From: Lederbergia citri | Lineage (GTDB): Bacteria > Bacillota > Bacilli > Bacillales > Bacillaceae_C | DNA: 64,000 nucleotides | Direction of reading: 5' to 3' | Assembly (NCBI RefSeq): GCF_018343625.1 | Contig: NZ_JAGYPG010000001.1 | Coordinates: forward strand, 1,437,411-1,501,410 | Shown here: piece after piece, positions 27,040 through 37,080 of the stretch | Layout: each line of letters opens with the position of its first letter | How positions within the stretch are numbered: position 1 is the stretch's first letter | The notes under the pieces: generated by a model | Told to the model about the DNA's origin: nothing | The model's database searches: none | The model's input: the letters and a program-made list of their open reading frames with translations, nothing else | Translations under genes and position numbers: made by a program

Positions 27040-28799
27040 TATTTCACTTCTTTCTGTTTTGAATAGTCGCGTTTACGAGGTTTAATGAGAGAAACATCCA
27101 CATCCTCATAGCTAAATTCAGGATTATTTGTACTTGCATTATAATTTGCAATGGTAGTTTTTAACCATTCATCATCATTACGATCTGGGAAATCTGGTTT
27201 GTAATGTGCACCACGGCTTTCATTACGGTTTAATGCACCGATTGTAATGACACGTGAAAGTTGAAGCATATTCCACAATTGTCTAGTAAATAATGCTCCT
27301 TGATTACTCCAGTTTTTCGTATCGTTAATATTAATGTTTTTCCAACGTTCCATTAATTCAAGAATTTTATTATCAGTTTCTTGCAATTTATCATTGTAAC
27401 GAACAACTGTAACATTGTTTGTCATCCATTCTCCAAGTTCCTTATGAATGACATAAGCATTTTCAGTACCATCCATGGACAAAATATTAGTATATTTTTC
27501 TTGCTCATGCTTTGCAGCACTTTCAAATAATGAAGATGAGAAAGAATCAGAGCTTTTTTCTAGACCTTTAATATACTTAACTGCTTCCGGCCCCGCTACC
27601 ATTCCACCATAAACTGCTGATAATAAAGAGTTCGCGCCAAGACGGTTCGCACCATGTTGTGAATAATCACATTCCCCTGCCGCAAATAAGCCCTCAATAT
27701 TAGTATGCTGATTATAGTCAACCCATAGACCACCCATAGAATAATGAACAGCAGGGAAAATTTTCATCGGAACTTTATGAGGATCTTCTCCAGTAAATTT
27801 CTCATATATTTCAATGATACCGCCGAGCTTAACATCTAGTTCGTGTGGATCTTTATGAGAAAGATCAAGGTATACCATGTTTTCCCCGTTAATTCCAAGT
27901 TTCTCATCTACGCAAACATGGAAAATTTCCCGTGTTGCAATATCACGAGGTACAAGATTTCCATATGCTGGATATTTTTCTTCTAAGAAGTACCATGGTT
28001 TTCCATCTTTATAAGTCCAAATTCTTCCGCCTTCTCCACGAGCAGATTCACTCATTAAGCGAAGTTTATCATCTCCAGGAATAGCTGTTGGATGGATTTG
28101 GATAAATTCACCATTTGCATAAGCTGCACCTTGCTGATACACAATAGAAGCAGCTGAACCTGTATTAATAACAGAGTTTGTAGATTTACCAAAAATAATT
28201 CCTGGTCCTCCAGTTGCCATAATAACGGCATCTGCAGGGAATGACTTGATTTCCATAGAGGTCATATTTTGGGCTACGATGCCTCGACAAACACCCGCAT
28301 CATCTTGGATGATCCCCAGAAAATCCCAGCCTTCATATTTATTTACGAGGCCAGCTACTTCATGTCGACGAACTTGCTCGTCCAATGCATACAACAATTG
28401 CTGACCTGTTGTAGCTCCAGCAAATGCTGTACGATGATGCTGAGTACCGCCAAATCGACGGAAATCAAGTAACCCTTCTGGCGTCCTATTAAACATAACA
28501 CCCATTCTATCGAATAAATTGATAATCCCAGGAGCTGCCTCACACATTGCCTTAACTGGCGGTTGATTGGCTAAAAAGTCTCCACCATATACTGTATCAT
28601 CAAAATGGATCCAAGGAGAGTCCCCTTCACCTTTCGTATTTACCGCTCCATTAATTCCACCCTGTGCACATACAGAGTGGGAACGTTTTACTGGCACAAG
28701 AGAAAAAAGATCTACTTGTTTACCTTCTTCTGCTATCTTTATCGTTGCCATCAAGCCGGCTAATCCACCACCGACTACGATGATTTTCCCATTACTCAT
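27039..28799 (-). CDS. sdhA: Succinate dehydrogenase flavoprotein subunit
   Basis: 586 residues from the ATG at 28799, preceded by AAGGAG. FAD-binding GGGLAGLMATIKIAEEG is at the N-terminus, SHSVCAQGGINGAVN contains the region of the covalent flavin His, and HPTAIPGD and RGEGGRIW form the dicarboxylate site. The C-terminal HYKPDFPDRNDDEW is typical of the family. It oxidises succinate to fumarate at the cytoplasmic face of the membrane complex. An in-frame GTG at 28811 overlaps the ribosome site and is unlikely. Confidence 0.97.
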   Translation of the reverse strand: MSNGKIIVVGGGLAGLMATIKIAEEGKQVDLFSLVPVKRSHSVCAQGGINGAVNTKGEGDSPWIHFDDTVYGGDFLANQPPVKAMCEAAPGIINLFDRMGVMFNRTPEGLLDFRRFGGTQHHRTAFAGATTGQQLLYALDEQVRRHEVAGLVNKYEGWDFLGIIQDDAGVCRGIVAQNMTSMEIKSFPADAVIMATGGPGIIFGKSTNSVINTGSAASIVYQQGAAYANGEFIQIHPTAIPGDDKLRLMSESARGEGGRIWTYKDGKPWYFLEEKYPAYGNLVPRDIATREIFHVCVDEKLGINGENMVYLDLSHKDPHELDVKLGGIIEIYEKFTGEDPHKVPMKIFPAVHYSMGGLWVDYNQHTNIEGLFAAGECDYSQHGANRLGANSLLSAVYGGMVAGPEAVKYIKGLEKSSDSFSSSLFESAAKHEQEKYTNILSMDGTENAYVIHKELGEWMTNNVTVVRYNDKLQETDNKILELMERWKNININDTKNWSNQGALFTRQLWNMLQLSRVITIGALNRNESRGAHYKPDFPDRNDDEWLKTTIANYNASTNNPEFSYEDVDVSLIKPRKRDYSKQKEVK

Positions 28800-28844
28800 C
28801 GTATGACTCACTCCTTTTCACAGTTGTTCATTCCAAGGGAACCC

Positions 28845-29477
28845 TTACCCCACAAATAATTCTGGATATACGAATGCTAATGCTGCACGAATTCCAATTA
28901 TTGAAATTACTACAAAAATTACAGCCATTACCCAAGAAGAAATTCGTTGAGAGGTAGGCGATTGTGTAATTCCCCATCTAACAAGAAATGACCATAACCC
29001 GTTGGAAAGATGGAATGTAGCAGAAAGAATTCCAATAAAGTAAAGAACAAGTGCAACTGGATTTGATAAAATATTCGCCATCATATCATAATTCACTTCA
29101 ACGTCAAAAAAGGCTTTTTGAATTCGGGTTTCCCACACGTGCCATGCAATAAAAGCTAATAATATAACGCCAGTGATTCGCTGTATGGTGAACATCCAAT
29201 TTCGAAAAAAGCTTAGTTTAGTTGGATTATTATTTGCCGCGAACGCAATATAAAGTCCAAGAATTCCATGAAAAAGAATAGGTATGTAAATAACTATGAA
29301 TTCTAGGAAAATGACAAATGGAAGATTTCCCATAAATTCTGAAGCTTTATTAAAAGCTTCCTCACCTTGCGTAGCAAAATGGTTTACTATTAAATGCTGC
29401 ACCACAAAGATTCCAACTGGTATAACACCCAATAAAGAATGCAGCCTACGCCAATAAAACTCGTTTTTACCTGCCAC
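28845..29477 (-). CDS. sdhC: Succinate dehydrogenase cytochrome b558 subunit
   Basis: 210 residues with five hydrophobic segments. Haem-ligand histidines lie in segments such as RRLHSLLGVIPVGIFVVQHL and FHGILGLYIAF, characteristic of the di-haem cytochrome b558 of Gram-positive succinate dehydrogenases. It anchors SdhA/SdhB and transfers electrons to menaquinone. It is the first gene of sdhCAB, 45 nt ahead of sdhA. The GTG start at 29477 has AAGGGGGG upstream. Confidence 0.96.
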   Translation of the reverse strand: MAGKNEFYWRRLHSLLGVIPVGIFVVQHLIVNHFATQGEEAFNKASEFMGNLPFVIFLEFIVIYIPILFHGILGLYIAFAANNNPTKLSFFRNWMFTIQRITGVILLAFIAWHVWETRIQKAFFDVEVNYDMMANILSNPVALVLYFIGILSATFHLSNGLWSFLVRWGITQSPTSQRISSWVMAVIFVVISIIGIRAALAFVYPELFVG

Positions 29478-29583
29478 AATTTACCCCCCTTAGTAGTTAA
29501 GAATCTGTGCTGTAGACAATGTGTGTCCGAAAATACGCAAGCCAAACAACACAAAATGTTTATAACAATTATGTGACATATCC

Positions 29584-29627
29584 ATTCTACTCCCGACTAC
29601 CGGAAGCGTCAAGGCAACGGCTTGACG
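29584..29627 (-). promoter_or_regulatory. Sigma-A promoter of sdhCAB with overlapping dyad
   Basis: The minus strand has TTGACG (29607-29612) and TAGAAT (29584-29589) separated by 17 nt. An inverted repeat CGTCAAG/CTTGACG with a 7-nt centre (29607-29627) covers the -35 box and could be an operator. It leaves a leader of about 100 nt before sdhC. Confidence 0.65.
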
Positions 29628-29743
29628 ATTTCCATTCTGTAAAACTATACCTCTTCATATATTAATTCTGTCCAATTGTAAAATATTTTTTCAAAACAGT
29701 TCCTTTTTGTATATAATAGGTCATAGAGAAAGAGGGGATTACA

Positions 29744-30205
29744 GTGCAATCAACAACGAAACAAGGACCTCATAATTCACCTGAAACCCACAGCCAAATG
29801 GATATTCCAATCTTTGGATATGAGTTGGTTCGGGATATCTTAGTTCCGGGAATTCTCGGCAAGGATACCCATGAAATCTCTTACTGGGCTGGAAAACACC
29901 TCGCCCGTAAATTTCCACTTCTCTCTATCCAAGAAATCACTTCCTTCTTCCAAGAAGCTTCTTGGGGTGAGTTAGATTTAATGGATGAAAATAAAAATGA
30001 GATGAAGTTCGAACTTAAAGGAAATATAGTTGAGAGAAGAGTACAAATGAACTCCGAACCTTGCTTTACTCTAGAAGCTGGATTTATTGCTGAACAAATA
30101 CAAAATCAAAAACAATTTATATCCGAGGCATTTCCTGAATTAAATAAAAAGAAAAATCACGTTATTTTTACAGTTCGTTGGGACCGCAAAGATCCAATAA
30201 AGTAA
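29744..30205 (+). CDS. yslB: YslB, DUF2507 family protein
   Basis: 153 residues from the GTG at 29744 (GAGGGG upstream). The sequence IFGYELVRDILVPGILGKD, YWAGKHLARKFPL and FTLEAGFIAEQIQ corresponds to the YslB/DUF2507 family, which has a V4R/TRAPP-like fold but no assigned reaction. It is divergent from sdhC and convergent with lysC, as in B. subtilis. A TATAAT box near 29712-29720 could be its promoter. It appears intact. Confidence 0.88.
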   Translation: MQSTTKQGPHNSPETHSQMDIPIFGYELVRDILVPGILGKDTHEISYWAGKHLARKFPLLSIQEITSFFQEASWGELDLMDENKNEMKFELKGNIVERRVQMNSEPCFTLEAGFIAEQIQNQKQFISEAFPELNKKKNHVIFTVRWDRKDPIK

Positions 30206-30225
30206 GAAAAGTGCAAGGCGCGTAG

Positions 30226-30330
30226 CCTTAGGCCACAAGCAAATGTTCTGATACGAAAAGAGTCCGTATTCGACTTTTAGCGTATCAGGTTATTTGACCT
30301 CGAGCCTAAAGATTGTATAACATTTTTTGC
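30226..30330. repeat. Intergenic structured repeat
   Basis: A long imperfect hairpin: CTGATACG pairs with CGTATCAG and an inner AAAAGAGTC with GACTTTT. The outer CCTTAGGC and GCCTAAAG arms also pair. The right arm holds GACCTCGAGCC, which recurs in the intergenic region at 60.97-61.10 kb. Confidence 0.5.
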
Positions 30331-30354
30331 TTTCTTAACTTTTTAAAAAAATTG

Positions 30355-30396
30355 GGGCTGTTCAATCTTTTAATAAGATTAAACCGCCCATTTTTT
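30355..30396 (-). terminator. lysC terminator
   Basis: Minus-strand stem GGGCGGTTTAATCTT with AAGATTGAACAGCCC, followed by a T-run, just after the lysC stop codon. Confidence 0.8.
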
Positions 30397-30398
30397 CA

Positions 30399-31628
30399 TT
30401 AAAAATTTTCTACTACTGCGCCCAAATTAAAGGCTTCGTGAAGAATCTGGGCAGCTTCTGTCATCTTATCTTCATTGATGACTGCTGACACTTTTATTTC
30501 TGAAGTACTTACCATTTTAATTTGTATATTTTTATCGGCAAGTACTTGGAACATTTGCGCTGCAACCCCTGGATTAGAAATCATCCCTGATCCAACAATG
30601 GAAACTTTGGCAAGGCCCGCTTCATATTCAATGCTATCAAACCCAATTGTATCTTTTTGGTTTTCGAGCACTTTTACAGCAGCTTGCCGATCTTTATTTT
30701 TTATTGAAAAAGATAAATTAGTTTTATTTCCATCGGTTTGACTTTGTATAATAATGTCAACGTCAATTTGATTATTGGCCAGTTCTGAAAAAACAGCAGA
30801 CAAACCTGTCATTTCATTTTTCAATCCAAAAATCGTTAATCTTGTCATATCTTTTTCAAATGCTACTCCTCTAACTACGAGGTTTTTCTCCATGGATGCT
30901 TCCTCCTCTATGACAGTTCCTTCTTCATTTTCTGTACTAGATCTTACTTCAAGCGGCACTCGATAATTTTTCGCAAATTCAACAGCACGTGGATGTAAAA
31001 CACCTGCACCAAGATTTGCAAGTTCAAGCATTTCATCGTATGAAATCGACGGGAGCTTCCTTGCTTGTGGCACGTATCGAGGGTCGGATGTAAATACACC
31101 TGTTACATCTGTACAAATGAGACAACGTTCAGCTCCAAGTGCTGCCGCTAAAGCTACAGCAGTTGTATCAGAACCTCCTCTTCCCAATGTTGTGATTTCT
31201 CCATCTTCCGTAACTCCTTGGAAACCTGCTGCAACGATGATTTTTCCTTCATTTAATCTTTCTCTAAGCTGATCAATCTTTACATCTACAATGCGGGCAT
31301 TGGAATGGATTTTTTCAGTGACGATTCCTGCTTGCCAACCTGTAAAAGATACTGCAGGTGCCCCCATTTCTGATAAGGCCATCGATAAAAGCGAGATAGA
31401 TACTTGTTCCCCAGTAGCCAATAGCATATCCATTTCACGTTTTTCAGGACTGTCTGTTATTTGACCGGCAAGTTCGAGAAGCTGGTCGGTTGTTTTTCCC
31501 ATTGCTGATACCACAACTACAACCTGTTTACCTTCATTTTTCAATGAAATAATACGTTTTGCGGCATTTTTAATCTTATCGGTAGTGCTCAGCGAAGAGC
31601 CTCCAAACTTGATGACAATTAAACCCAT
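30399..31628 (-). CDS. lysC: Aspartokinase (lysine-regulated, aspartokinase II type)
   Basis: 409 residues, as in B. subtilis LysC. The kinase motif IVIKFGGSSLST is at the N-terminus, with GRGGSDTTAVALAAALGAERC and CTDVTGVFTSDPR further on. Two ACT domains occupy about 265-409 and bind the regulatory amino acid. It phosphorylates L-aspartate as the first step to lysine, diaminopimelate, methionine and threonine; dipicolinate of the spore core also derives from this route. An L-box riboswitch controls it. In B. subtilis an internal start also makes a small beta subunit; that was not checked here. Confidence 0.96.
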   Translation of the reverse strand: MGLIVIKFGGSSLSTTDKIKNAAKRIISLKNEGKQVVVVVSAMGKTTDQLLELAGQITDSPEKREMDMLLATGEQVSISLLSMALSEMGAPAVSFTGWQAGIVTEKIHSNARIVDVKIDQLRERLNEGKIIVAAGFQGVTEDGEITTLGRGGSDTTAVALAAALGAERCLICTDVTGVFTSDPRYVPQARKLPSISYDEMLELANLGAGVLHPRAVEFAKNYRVPLEVRSSTENEEGTVIEEEASMEKNLVVRGVAFEKDMTRLTIFGLKNEMTGLSAVFSELANNQIDVDIIIQSQTDGNKTNLSFSIKNKDRQAAVKVLENQKDTIGFDSIEYEAGLAKVSIVGSGMISNPGVAAQMFQVLADKNIQIKMVSTSEIKVSAVINEDKMTEAAQILHEAFNLGAVVENF

Positions 31629-31823
31629 GATTCTGCCTTCCTTCTAAAAGTAATATAAGGCTCTTTTTTAAAATTGTATTGCTTTTGGATAGAATATTTT
31701 ATTTTTCGCTATTGGTTTGTTCGATTTTGTTATGTCTACAAAGAAAAAGGTTGCAACTAAACTATCGAATACTCCAGCTGTTTAATGTTCTCCGAAAGCC
31801 ACAATAAAAGTAAAATAGCCTAA

Positions 31824-32064
31824 AGAAAAAAGCAATGAGCAGTATACTCATTGCTTGTGAACACACATAAAAATTATCACAACATGAGATAGCTCTCCAA
31901 AAGGATACAATCCATTTTGACAATCCTACATTTCTTAAACGCAGGACCAGCAGAAAAGAATAAGGAGCTTCTTATCTACTTCGGCAAGCGTTCCCTTTCA
32001 AAACCAATCATGGAAGCCCTTCTTCTCATGGTTTTTACTATTGAAAACTTGCAACCTCTATCAG
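31824..32064 (-). ncRNA. Lysine riboswitch (L box) controlling lysC
   Basis: The minus-strand leader starts GATAGAGGTTGCAAG, continues with GAAAGGGAACGCTTGCCGAAG, CTGGTCCTGCG and TTGGAGAGCTATCTC, and ends in the hairpin AGCAATGAG/CTCATTGCT plus T-run (31824-31856). Each block has a counterpart in the B. subtilis lysC L box. High lysine should favour the terminator and stop lysC transcription. Confidence 0.88.
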
Positions 32065-32082
32065 AATAATGAAATTGGAACA

Positions 32083-32111
32083 ATTATAACATTGAGATCA
32101 TAATTACTCAA
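32083..32111 (-). promoter_or_regulatory. Sigma-A promoter of lysC
   Basis: Minus strand TTGAGT (32106-32111), 17-nt spacer, TATAAT (32083-32088), located about 20 nt before the L box and directly after the uvrC stop codon. Confidence 0.75.
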
Positions 32112-32114
32112 TAG

Positions 32115-33887
32115 CTATTTATCCAAATGTTCTTTTAAACTATCAGCAATATTTTTCGGTATTCCTAACTGAATAATTTCTTCAATAGTCGCTTCCTTCA
32201 TTTTTTTCAATGATCCGAAATGGCGTAATAGAGCCTTTTTCCGGACAGGACCGATCCCTTCTATATCATCAAGCGCTGATTGAAATGCAGATTTCCCACG
32301 CAATTGTCTATGAAATGTTATGGCAAATCTGTGAACTTCATCTTGAATTCTTTGCAATAAATAAAACTCTTGACTATTCCGTTCCAACGGTACAATTTCA
32401 AGTGGTTCGCCGAAAAGCAATTGTGAAGTCCGATGTTTTTCGTCCTTTGCAAGGCCCGCAACGGGTACATGCAAATTAAGTTCGTTTTCCAAAATATCTT
32501 TCGCGGCATCAATTTGACCTTTTCCACCATCAATAATGATTAAATCAGGTAATGGAAGATTTTCTCGCAACACTCTCGCATATCTTCTCCTAACAACTTC
32601 TCTCATAGATTCGTAATCATCTGGACCTTTCACGGTCTTGATCTTATATTTACGATATTCTCTCTTATCAGGTTTTCCATCTATGAACACCACAAGTGCT
32701 GATACAGGATCTGCTCCTTGTATATTGGAGTTATCAAAAGCCTCGATACGATGGGGAGTATAGATTTGTAAAGCTTCTCCTAGCTTAACGATTGCATGTA
32801 TTGTCCGCTCTTCGTCCCTTTCAATTAGAGCAAATTTTTCCTTTAAAGCGATTTGTGCATTTTTAGTAGCCAAATTAACGAGTTCTTTTTTTTGCCCCTT
32901 TTTTGGCTGTAACACTTTTACATCTAATAATTGTTCTGCTAATTGTTGATTGGCTGATTCAGGAATGAGAATTTCTTTTGGCTTAAAATGATTTGTTTGA
33001 GAATAAAATTGTCCTAGAAAAGTGAGAAATTCTTCCTCGTGTTCACTATATACAGGGAAGAGGGAAACATCCCTTTCTATTAACTTACCTTGCCGAATAA
33101 AAAATACTTGAACACACATCCAGCCCTTGTCCAAGGCAAATCCAAACACATCGCGATCAGTAAAATCGGATGACATCATCGTTTGCTTTTCCATCGTTGT
33201 CTCTATATGAGTAATTTGATCACGAAATTCCTTCGCTCTTTCAAACTCAAGATTTTCAGCAGCTACTTGCATCTTTTTTTCCAAGTCTTTTTTTATAGAC
33301 GTATAGCCGCCATTCAAAAATTTCGTTATTTCATCGGTCATTTGTTTGTACGTTTCTGAAGAAACTTCGTTTACACAAGGTGCTAAGCATTGACCAAGAT
33401 GATAGTAAAGACAAACCCGATCGGGGAGTGTTTGGCATTTTCTAAGGGGATAAATGCGGTCTAAAAGCTTCTTCGTTTCATTTGCAGCCTGCGCGTTCGG
33501 ATAAGGCCCAAAATATTTACTTTTATCCTTTTTTACCTTCCGAGTAATGATCAGTCTCGGATGCCTTTCATTCGTTAATTTAATGTATGGATAGCTCTTA
33601 TCATCCTTGAGCATTATATTATATTTTGGACTATGCTTTTTTATCAAATTCATTTCTAATATGAGGGCTTCAATGTCTGATGCCGTCACAATATATTCAA
33701 AGTCTTCGATTTCATTGACAAGCCTTTGTGTTTTCGTATCATGTGTACCCGAAAAATAAGAACGAACCCTATTTTTTAATATTTTGGCTTTACCAATATA
33801 AATAATAGTACCTTGGCGATCCTTCATTACATAACAGCCAGGTTGATCAGGTAAAATTTCTAACTTATGTTTAATTCTTTCGTTCAC
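32115..33887 (-). CDS. uvrC: UvrC, excinuclease ABC subunit C
   Basis: 590 residues, normal for UvrC. The N-terminal GIY-YIG nuclease ([20 protein letters not shown]) makes the 3' incision. A cysteine motif region ([10 protein letters not shown]), the UVR domain that contacts UvrB (about 200-230), the RNase H-like nuclease region ([20 protein letters not shown] and LIIDGGKGQ) and a C-terminal helix-hairpin-helix pair ([17 protein letters not shown]) follow. It cuts DNA on both sides of a lesion in nucleotide excision repair. Position between trxA and lysC is that of B. subtilis. Confidence 0.97.
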   Translation of the reverse strand: MNERIKHKLEILPDQPGCYVMKDRQGTIIYIGKAKILKNRVRSYFSGTHDTKTQRLVNEIEDFEYIVTASDIEALILEMNLIKKHSPKYNIMLKDDKSYPYIKLTNERHPRLIITRKVKKDKSKYFGPYPNAQAANETKKLLDRIYPLRKCQTLPDRVCLYYHLGQCLAPCVNEVSSETYKQMTDEITKFLNGGYTSIKKDLEKKMQVAAENLEFERAKEFRDQITHIETTMEKQTMMSSDFTDRDVFGFALDKGWMCVQVFFIRQGKLIERDVSLFPVYSEHEEEFLTFLGQFYSQTNHFKPKEILIPESANQQLAEQLLDVKVLQPKKGQKKELVNLATKNAQIALKEKFALIERDEERTIHAIVKLGEALQIYTPHRIEAFDNSNIQGADPVSALVVFIDGKPDKREYRKYKIKTVKGPDDYESMREVVRRRYARVLRENLPLPDLIIIDGGKGQIDAAKDILENELNLHVPVAGLAKDEKHRTSQLLFGEPLEIVPLERNSQEFYLLQRIQDEVHRFAITFHRQLRGKSAFQSALDDIEGIGPVRKKALLRHFGSLKKMKEATIEEIIQLGIPKNIADSLKEHLDK

Positions 33888-34060
33888 AATATCACCCCTA
33901 TCTACCTAACCATTATACTACAAAAGCGCAAGTATCTTGCAGGGCATTCAATTGACATAAAGGATCTCGAAAAAAGAGGGAAGGCGCTGGAGTTAGTCAA
34001 TGTAAATCAAAATTAAAAAATGCTTTATAAATTTACGAATGAATTATGATTTATAGAAAA

Positions 34061-34086
34061 AAATCCGAGCTATAAAGCCCGGATTT
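34061..34086. terminator. trxA terminator
   Basis: AAATCCGAGC pairs with GCCCGGATTT, flanked by A- and T-runs, just downstream of trxA. Confidence 0.75.
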
Positions 34087-34092
34087 TTTAAC

Positions 34093-34407
34093 TTAAAGAT
34101 GCTTATTTACTAATTCAGCTAATGCTTCTTTTGGCTGAAAGCCAACTGTTTTATCAACAAGTTCCCCATTTTTTAAGACTATCAAAGTAGGGATACTCAT
34201 GATGCCATACTTACCTGCAGTTTCTTGGTTGTCGTCAACGTCTACTTTGACAATTTTTAATTTCTCGCCAAGTTCTGCATCTAATTCCTCCAAAACAGGA
34301 GCAATCATTTTACAAGGACCACACCATGGTGCCCAAAAATCTACTAATACAACACCTTCGCTTGTTTCAGCTGAAAAGTTTTCATCTGTTGCATGCGTAA
34401 TTGCCAT
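34093..34407 (-). CDS. trxA: Thioredoxin
   Basis: 104 residues with the redox site [10 protein letters not shown] near residues 28-37 and the cis-proline strand [12 protein letters not shown]. It is a cytosolic disulfide reductase serving ribonucleotide reductase, peroxiredoxins and other enzymes. The ATG is preceded by AGGAGG. It sits between etfA and uvrC as in B. subtilis. Confidence 0.97.
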   Translation of the reverse strand: MAITHATDENFSAETSEGVVLVDFWAPWCGPCKMIAPVLEELDAELGEKLKIVKVDVDDNQETAGKYGIMSIPTLIVLKNGELVDKTVGFQPKEALAELVNKHL

Positions 34408-34484
34408 ATGTCATACCTCCTAAATATACATTCAAAACCTAGCGCAAGTATAACATCATCGATTAAAACGCGCTAATTTTTTGC

Positions 34485-35468
34485 TCAACTTTGAGCTCCT
34501 TCCTTCAATTTGTGAAATTCTTCTGTCAAAAGTGGGACAACTTCAAAAAGGTCGCCAACTATACCATAATCTGCAACATTGAATATATTTGCCTCAGGAT
34601 CTTTATTAATAGCAACTATGACTTTAGAATTGGACATCCCGGCCAAATGTTGAATAGCCCCTGAAATTCCACAAGCGATATATAAATCTGGAGTTACTAC
34701 TTTACCAGTTTGCCCTATTTGCAAGGAATAATCACAATAATCGGCATCACAAGCTCCACGAGAAGCTCCGACAGCACCCCCTAAGACATCTGCCAATTCT
34801 TGAAGTGGTTCAAATCCTTCTGCACTTTTTACTCCACGACCCCCTGCAACAATTACTTTCGCTTCGGATAAATCAACTCCATCACTTGCTTTTTTTACTA
34901 CCTCTTTAATGATTGTTCGTAAATCTTTTATTTCAACCGATACGGATTGTATTTCACCGGTTTTATTCTCATCTTTATTTAAAGGCTCAATATTGTTTGG
35001 GCGTATCGTAATAAATTCAATACCTTCTATCATTTTTTTCTTTTCAAAAGCTTTACCAGAGAAAATCGGTCTTGTAAAAATACTTTCTCCTTCATTTTCT
35101 TCAATACCCGTCACATCCGAAATAAGACCAATATTTAATTTACCAGCAATTTTTGGAGAAAGATCTTTTCCAAGTGCTGTGTGGCCAAACACAATCCCCT
35201 CTGGATTTTCTTGCTCAATTACTTTAAGGAGAGCCTGAGAGTAACCATCTGAAGTGTAATGTTTTAATTTCTCATCCTCGACTGTTAGAACACGATCAGC
35301 TCCATATTGAAGCATTTCTTTTGCTTGATCATTAATTTTATCTCCAACTAAAACACCAATTACTTCTCCACCATTTGCTATTTGTTTCCCAGCTGCAATC
35401 GCTTCAAATGAAACGTTTCTCAAAGAACCCTCTCGCAATTCGCCAAGCACAAGTACTTTTTTTGCCAT
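34485..35468 (-). CDS. etfA: Electron transfer flavoprotein alpha subunit
   Basis: 327 residues from the ATG at 35468, which has AGGAGG 8 nt upstream. N-terminal KKVLVLGELREGSLRNV and C-terminal FAD-binding VGASRGACDADYCDYSLQIG followed by GKVVTPDLYIACGISGA fit EtfA. With EtfB it accepts electrons from acyl-CoA dehydrogenases and passes them to the respiratory chain. It is cotranscribed with fadR, fadB and etfB, with only 13 nt separating it from etfB. Confidence 0.96.
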   Translation of the reverse strand: MAKKVLVLGELREGSLRNVSFEAIAAGKQIANGGEVIGVLVGDKINDQAKEMLQYGADRVLTVEDEKLKHYTSDGYSQALLKVIEQENPEGIVFGHTALGKDLSPKIAGKLNIGLISDVTGIEENEGESIFTRPIFSGKAFEKKKMIEGIEFITIRPNNIEPLNKDENKTGEIQSVSVEIKDLRTIIKEVVKKASDGVDLSEAKVIVAGGRGVKSAEGFEPLQELADVLGGAVGASRGACDADYCDYSLQIGQTGKVVTPDLYIACGISGAIQHLAGMSNSKVIVAINKDPEANIFNVADYGIVGDLFEVVPLLTEEFHKLKEGAQS

Positions 35469-35481
35469 TCTCAATCCCTCC

Positions 35482-36246
35482 TTAAACTAACTTATTTAGT
35501 AGACCGGCAAGTTCCTTAACTTGATCTTCAATATCGCCTTCCAAAATTCTTCCAGCACTTTTAGCAGGAGGAAGAAAAATGTCAACAGTCTCCGTTTTGG
35601 CTTTCACATCATCTTCATCCAAGTCTAGATCATCCAATTCAAGCGCTTCCAAAGGTTTTTTACGTGCTTTCATAATGCCAGGAAGAGATGGATAACGCGG
35701 ATCGTTTAAACCTTGCTGTGCTGTAACTAAAAGTGGCAATGATGTCTCGATAATTTCGGAATCACCTTCTACGTCCTTAGTCAATAATACTTTATCTCCC
35801 GTAATTTCCAGCTTAGTTATCGTCGTGACGTATGGAATTCCTAATATATGCGCAACTCTTGGACCTATTTGTCCGGAGCCGCCATCAATGGCAACATTTC
35901 CTGCAAGAATTAAATCTACTTCTTTATCTTTTAAATATTCTCCGATAATAGTAGAGATGGTAAATTGATCACTATCTTCCACATCATCTTCAATATTGAT
36001 TAATACAGCTTTATCTGCTCCCATTGCCAATGCTGTTCTAAGCTGTTTTTCTGCTTCTTCTCCGTCCACTGTCATAACTGTCACTTCTCCACCAAGTTCA
36101 TCGCGGACCCGAATGGCTTCTTCAATCGCATATTCATCGTACGGATTTATTATATATTCTGCCCCGTCATCGCTAATATTTCTGTTTGAAACAAAAATTC
36201 TCTCCTCCGTATCAAAGGTTCTTTTCGTGATTACAAAAATATTCAT
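35482..36246 (-). CDS. etfB: Electron transfer flavoprotein beta subunit
   Basis: 254 residues, as expected. Features are INPYDEYAIEEAIRVRDELG near the N-terminus, the adenine-nucleotide-binding LAGNVAIDGGSGQIGPRVA and the signature LPLLVTAQQGLNDPRYPSLP. It forms the ETF heterodimer with EtfA and binds AMP structurally. It follows fadB and precedes etfA. Confidence 0.96.
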   Translation of the reverse strand: MNIFVITKRTFDTEERIFVSNRNISDDGAEYIINPYDEYAIEEAIRVRDELGGEVTVMTVDGEEAEKQLRTALAMGADKAVLINIEDDVEDSDQFTISTIIGEYLKDKEVDLILAGNVAIDGGSGQIGPRVAHILGIPYVTTITKLEITGDKVLLTKDVEGDSEIIETSLPLLVTAQQGLNDPRYPSLPGIMKARKKPLEALELDDLDLDEDDVKAKTETVDIFLPPAKSAGRILEGDIEDQVKELAGLLNKLV

Positions 36247-36284
36247 ATATCGCCCCTCCTAATATAGGAATCTATTAAAATATA

Positions 36285-37058
36285 TTATTTACCTGTAAAA
36301 TTAGGCTTTCGCTTTTCGAGAAAGGCATTAATCCCTTCCTTGCCATCTTCAGAATCAAAAACAAAACCGAATTTTTTAGCTTCCTGTCTAACTCCTTCAT
36401 AAAAATGAGGCGTCTTACTAAATTGGAGCAATTCAATAGCAGCTTTTAGTGCTATGGGACTTTTCGCAGCTATTTTTTGAACCATTTCCTTTGCTTTTTC
36501 TAATAGCTGTTCCTCAGGAAATGCTTGATTTGCCAATCCCCATTTAACAGCATCATGGCCTGATAAAGGATCACTAGTAAATAACATCTCGGCTGCTTTA
36601 GCTGTTCCGACTAACCGAGGAAGTCTCTGCGTTCCCGCAAACCCTGGTATTAACCCTAACTGTAATTCTGGAAGCCCTAGTTTCGCATTTTCACTTACAA
36701 GTCTAATATGGCATGACATCGCAAGCTCAAGACCGCCCCCAAGAGCCGCTCCATGAATAGCAGCAATAATAGGCTTAGGAAAATTTTCAACTTTTTCAAA
36801 AACATCTTGCCCATTTTCCGCCAGCCTTGAAAATTCCTCTCCATTATCAATCTCGGTAAATTCTTTTATATCAGCCCCTGCTGAAAAAAATCGCCCTTCA
36901 CCATGAATTAGTATGGCCCGCACTTCCGTGTCTTGCTCAATCTGATCAAGTAGATTCCCAATTTCCTGAATTAGTTCAAAAGATAAAGCGTTCGCAGGTG
37001 GTCGATTAATTGTAATAATCGCCGCATTCCCCTCTTTGATATGAGATAAGTATGCCAT
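36285..37058 (-). CDS. fadB: Enoyl-CoA hydratase (fatty acid beta-oxidation)
   Basis: 257 residues from the ATG at 37058, preceded by AAGGAGG. Crotonase-fold motifs are FSAGADIKEF (oxyanion hole), the loop HGAALGGGLELAMSCHIRL, and the catalytic glutamates in LGLPELQLGLIPGFAGTQRL. It hydrates trans-2-enoyl-CoA in the beta-oxidation cycle. It lies 22 nt after fadR in the FadR regulon operon. Confidence 0.95.
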   Translation of the reverse strand: MAYLSHIKEGNAAIITINRPPANALSFELIQEIGNLLDQIEQDTEVRAILIHGEGRFFSAGADIKEFTEIDNGEEFSRLAENGQDVFEKVENFPKPIIAAIHGAALGGGLELAMSCHIRLVSENAKLGLPELQLGLIPGFAGTQRLPRLVGTAKAAEMLFTSDPLSGHDAVKWGLANQAFPEEQLLEKAKEMVQKIAAKSPIALKAAIELLQFSKTPHFYEGVRQEAKKFGFVFDSEDGKEGINAFLEKRKPNFTGK

Positions 37059-37080
37059 TCCCTTAACCTCCTTAACAGTT

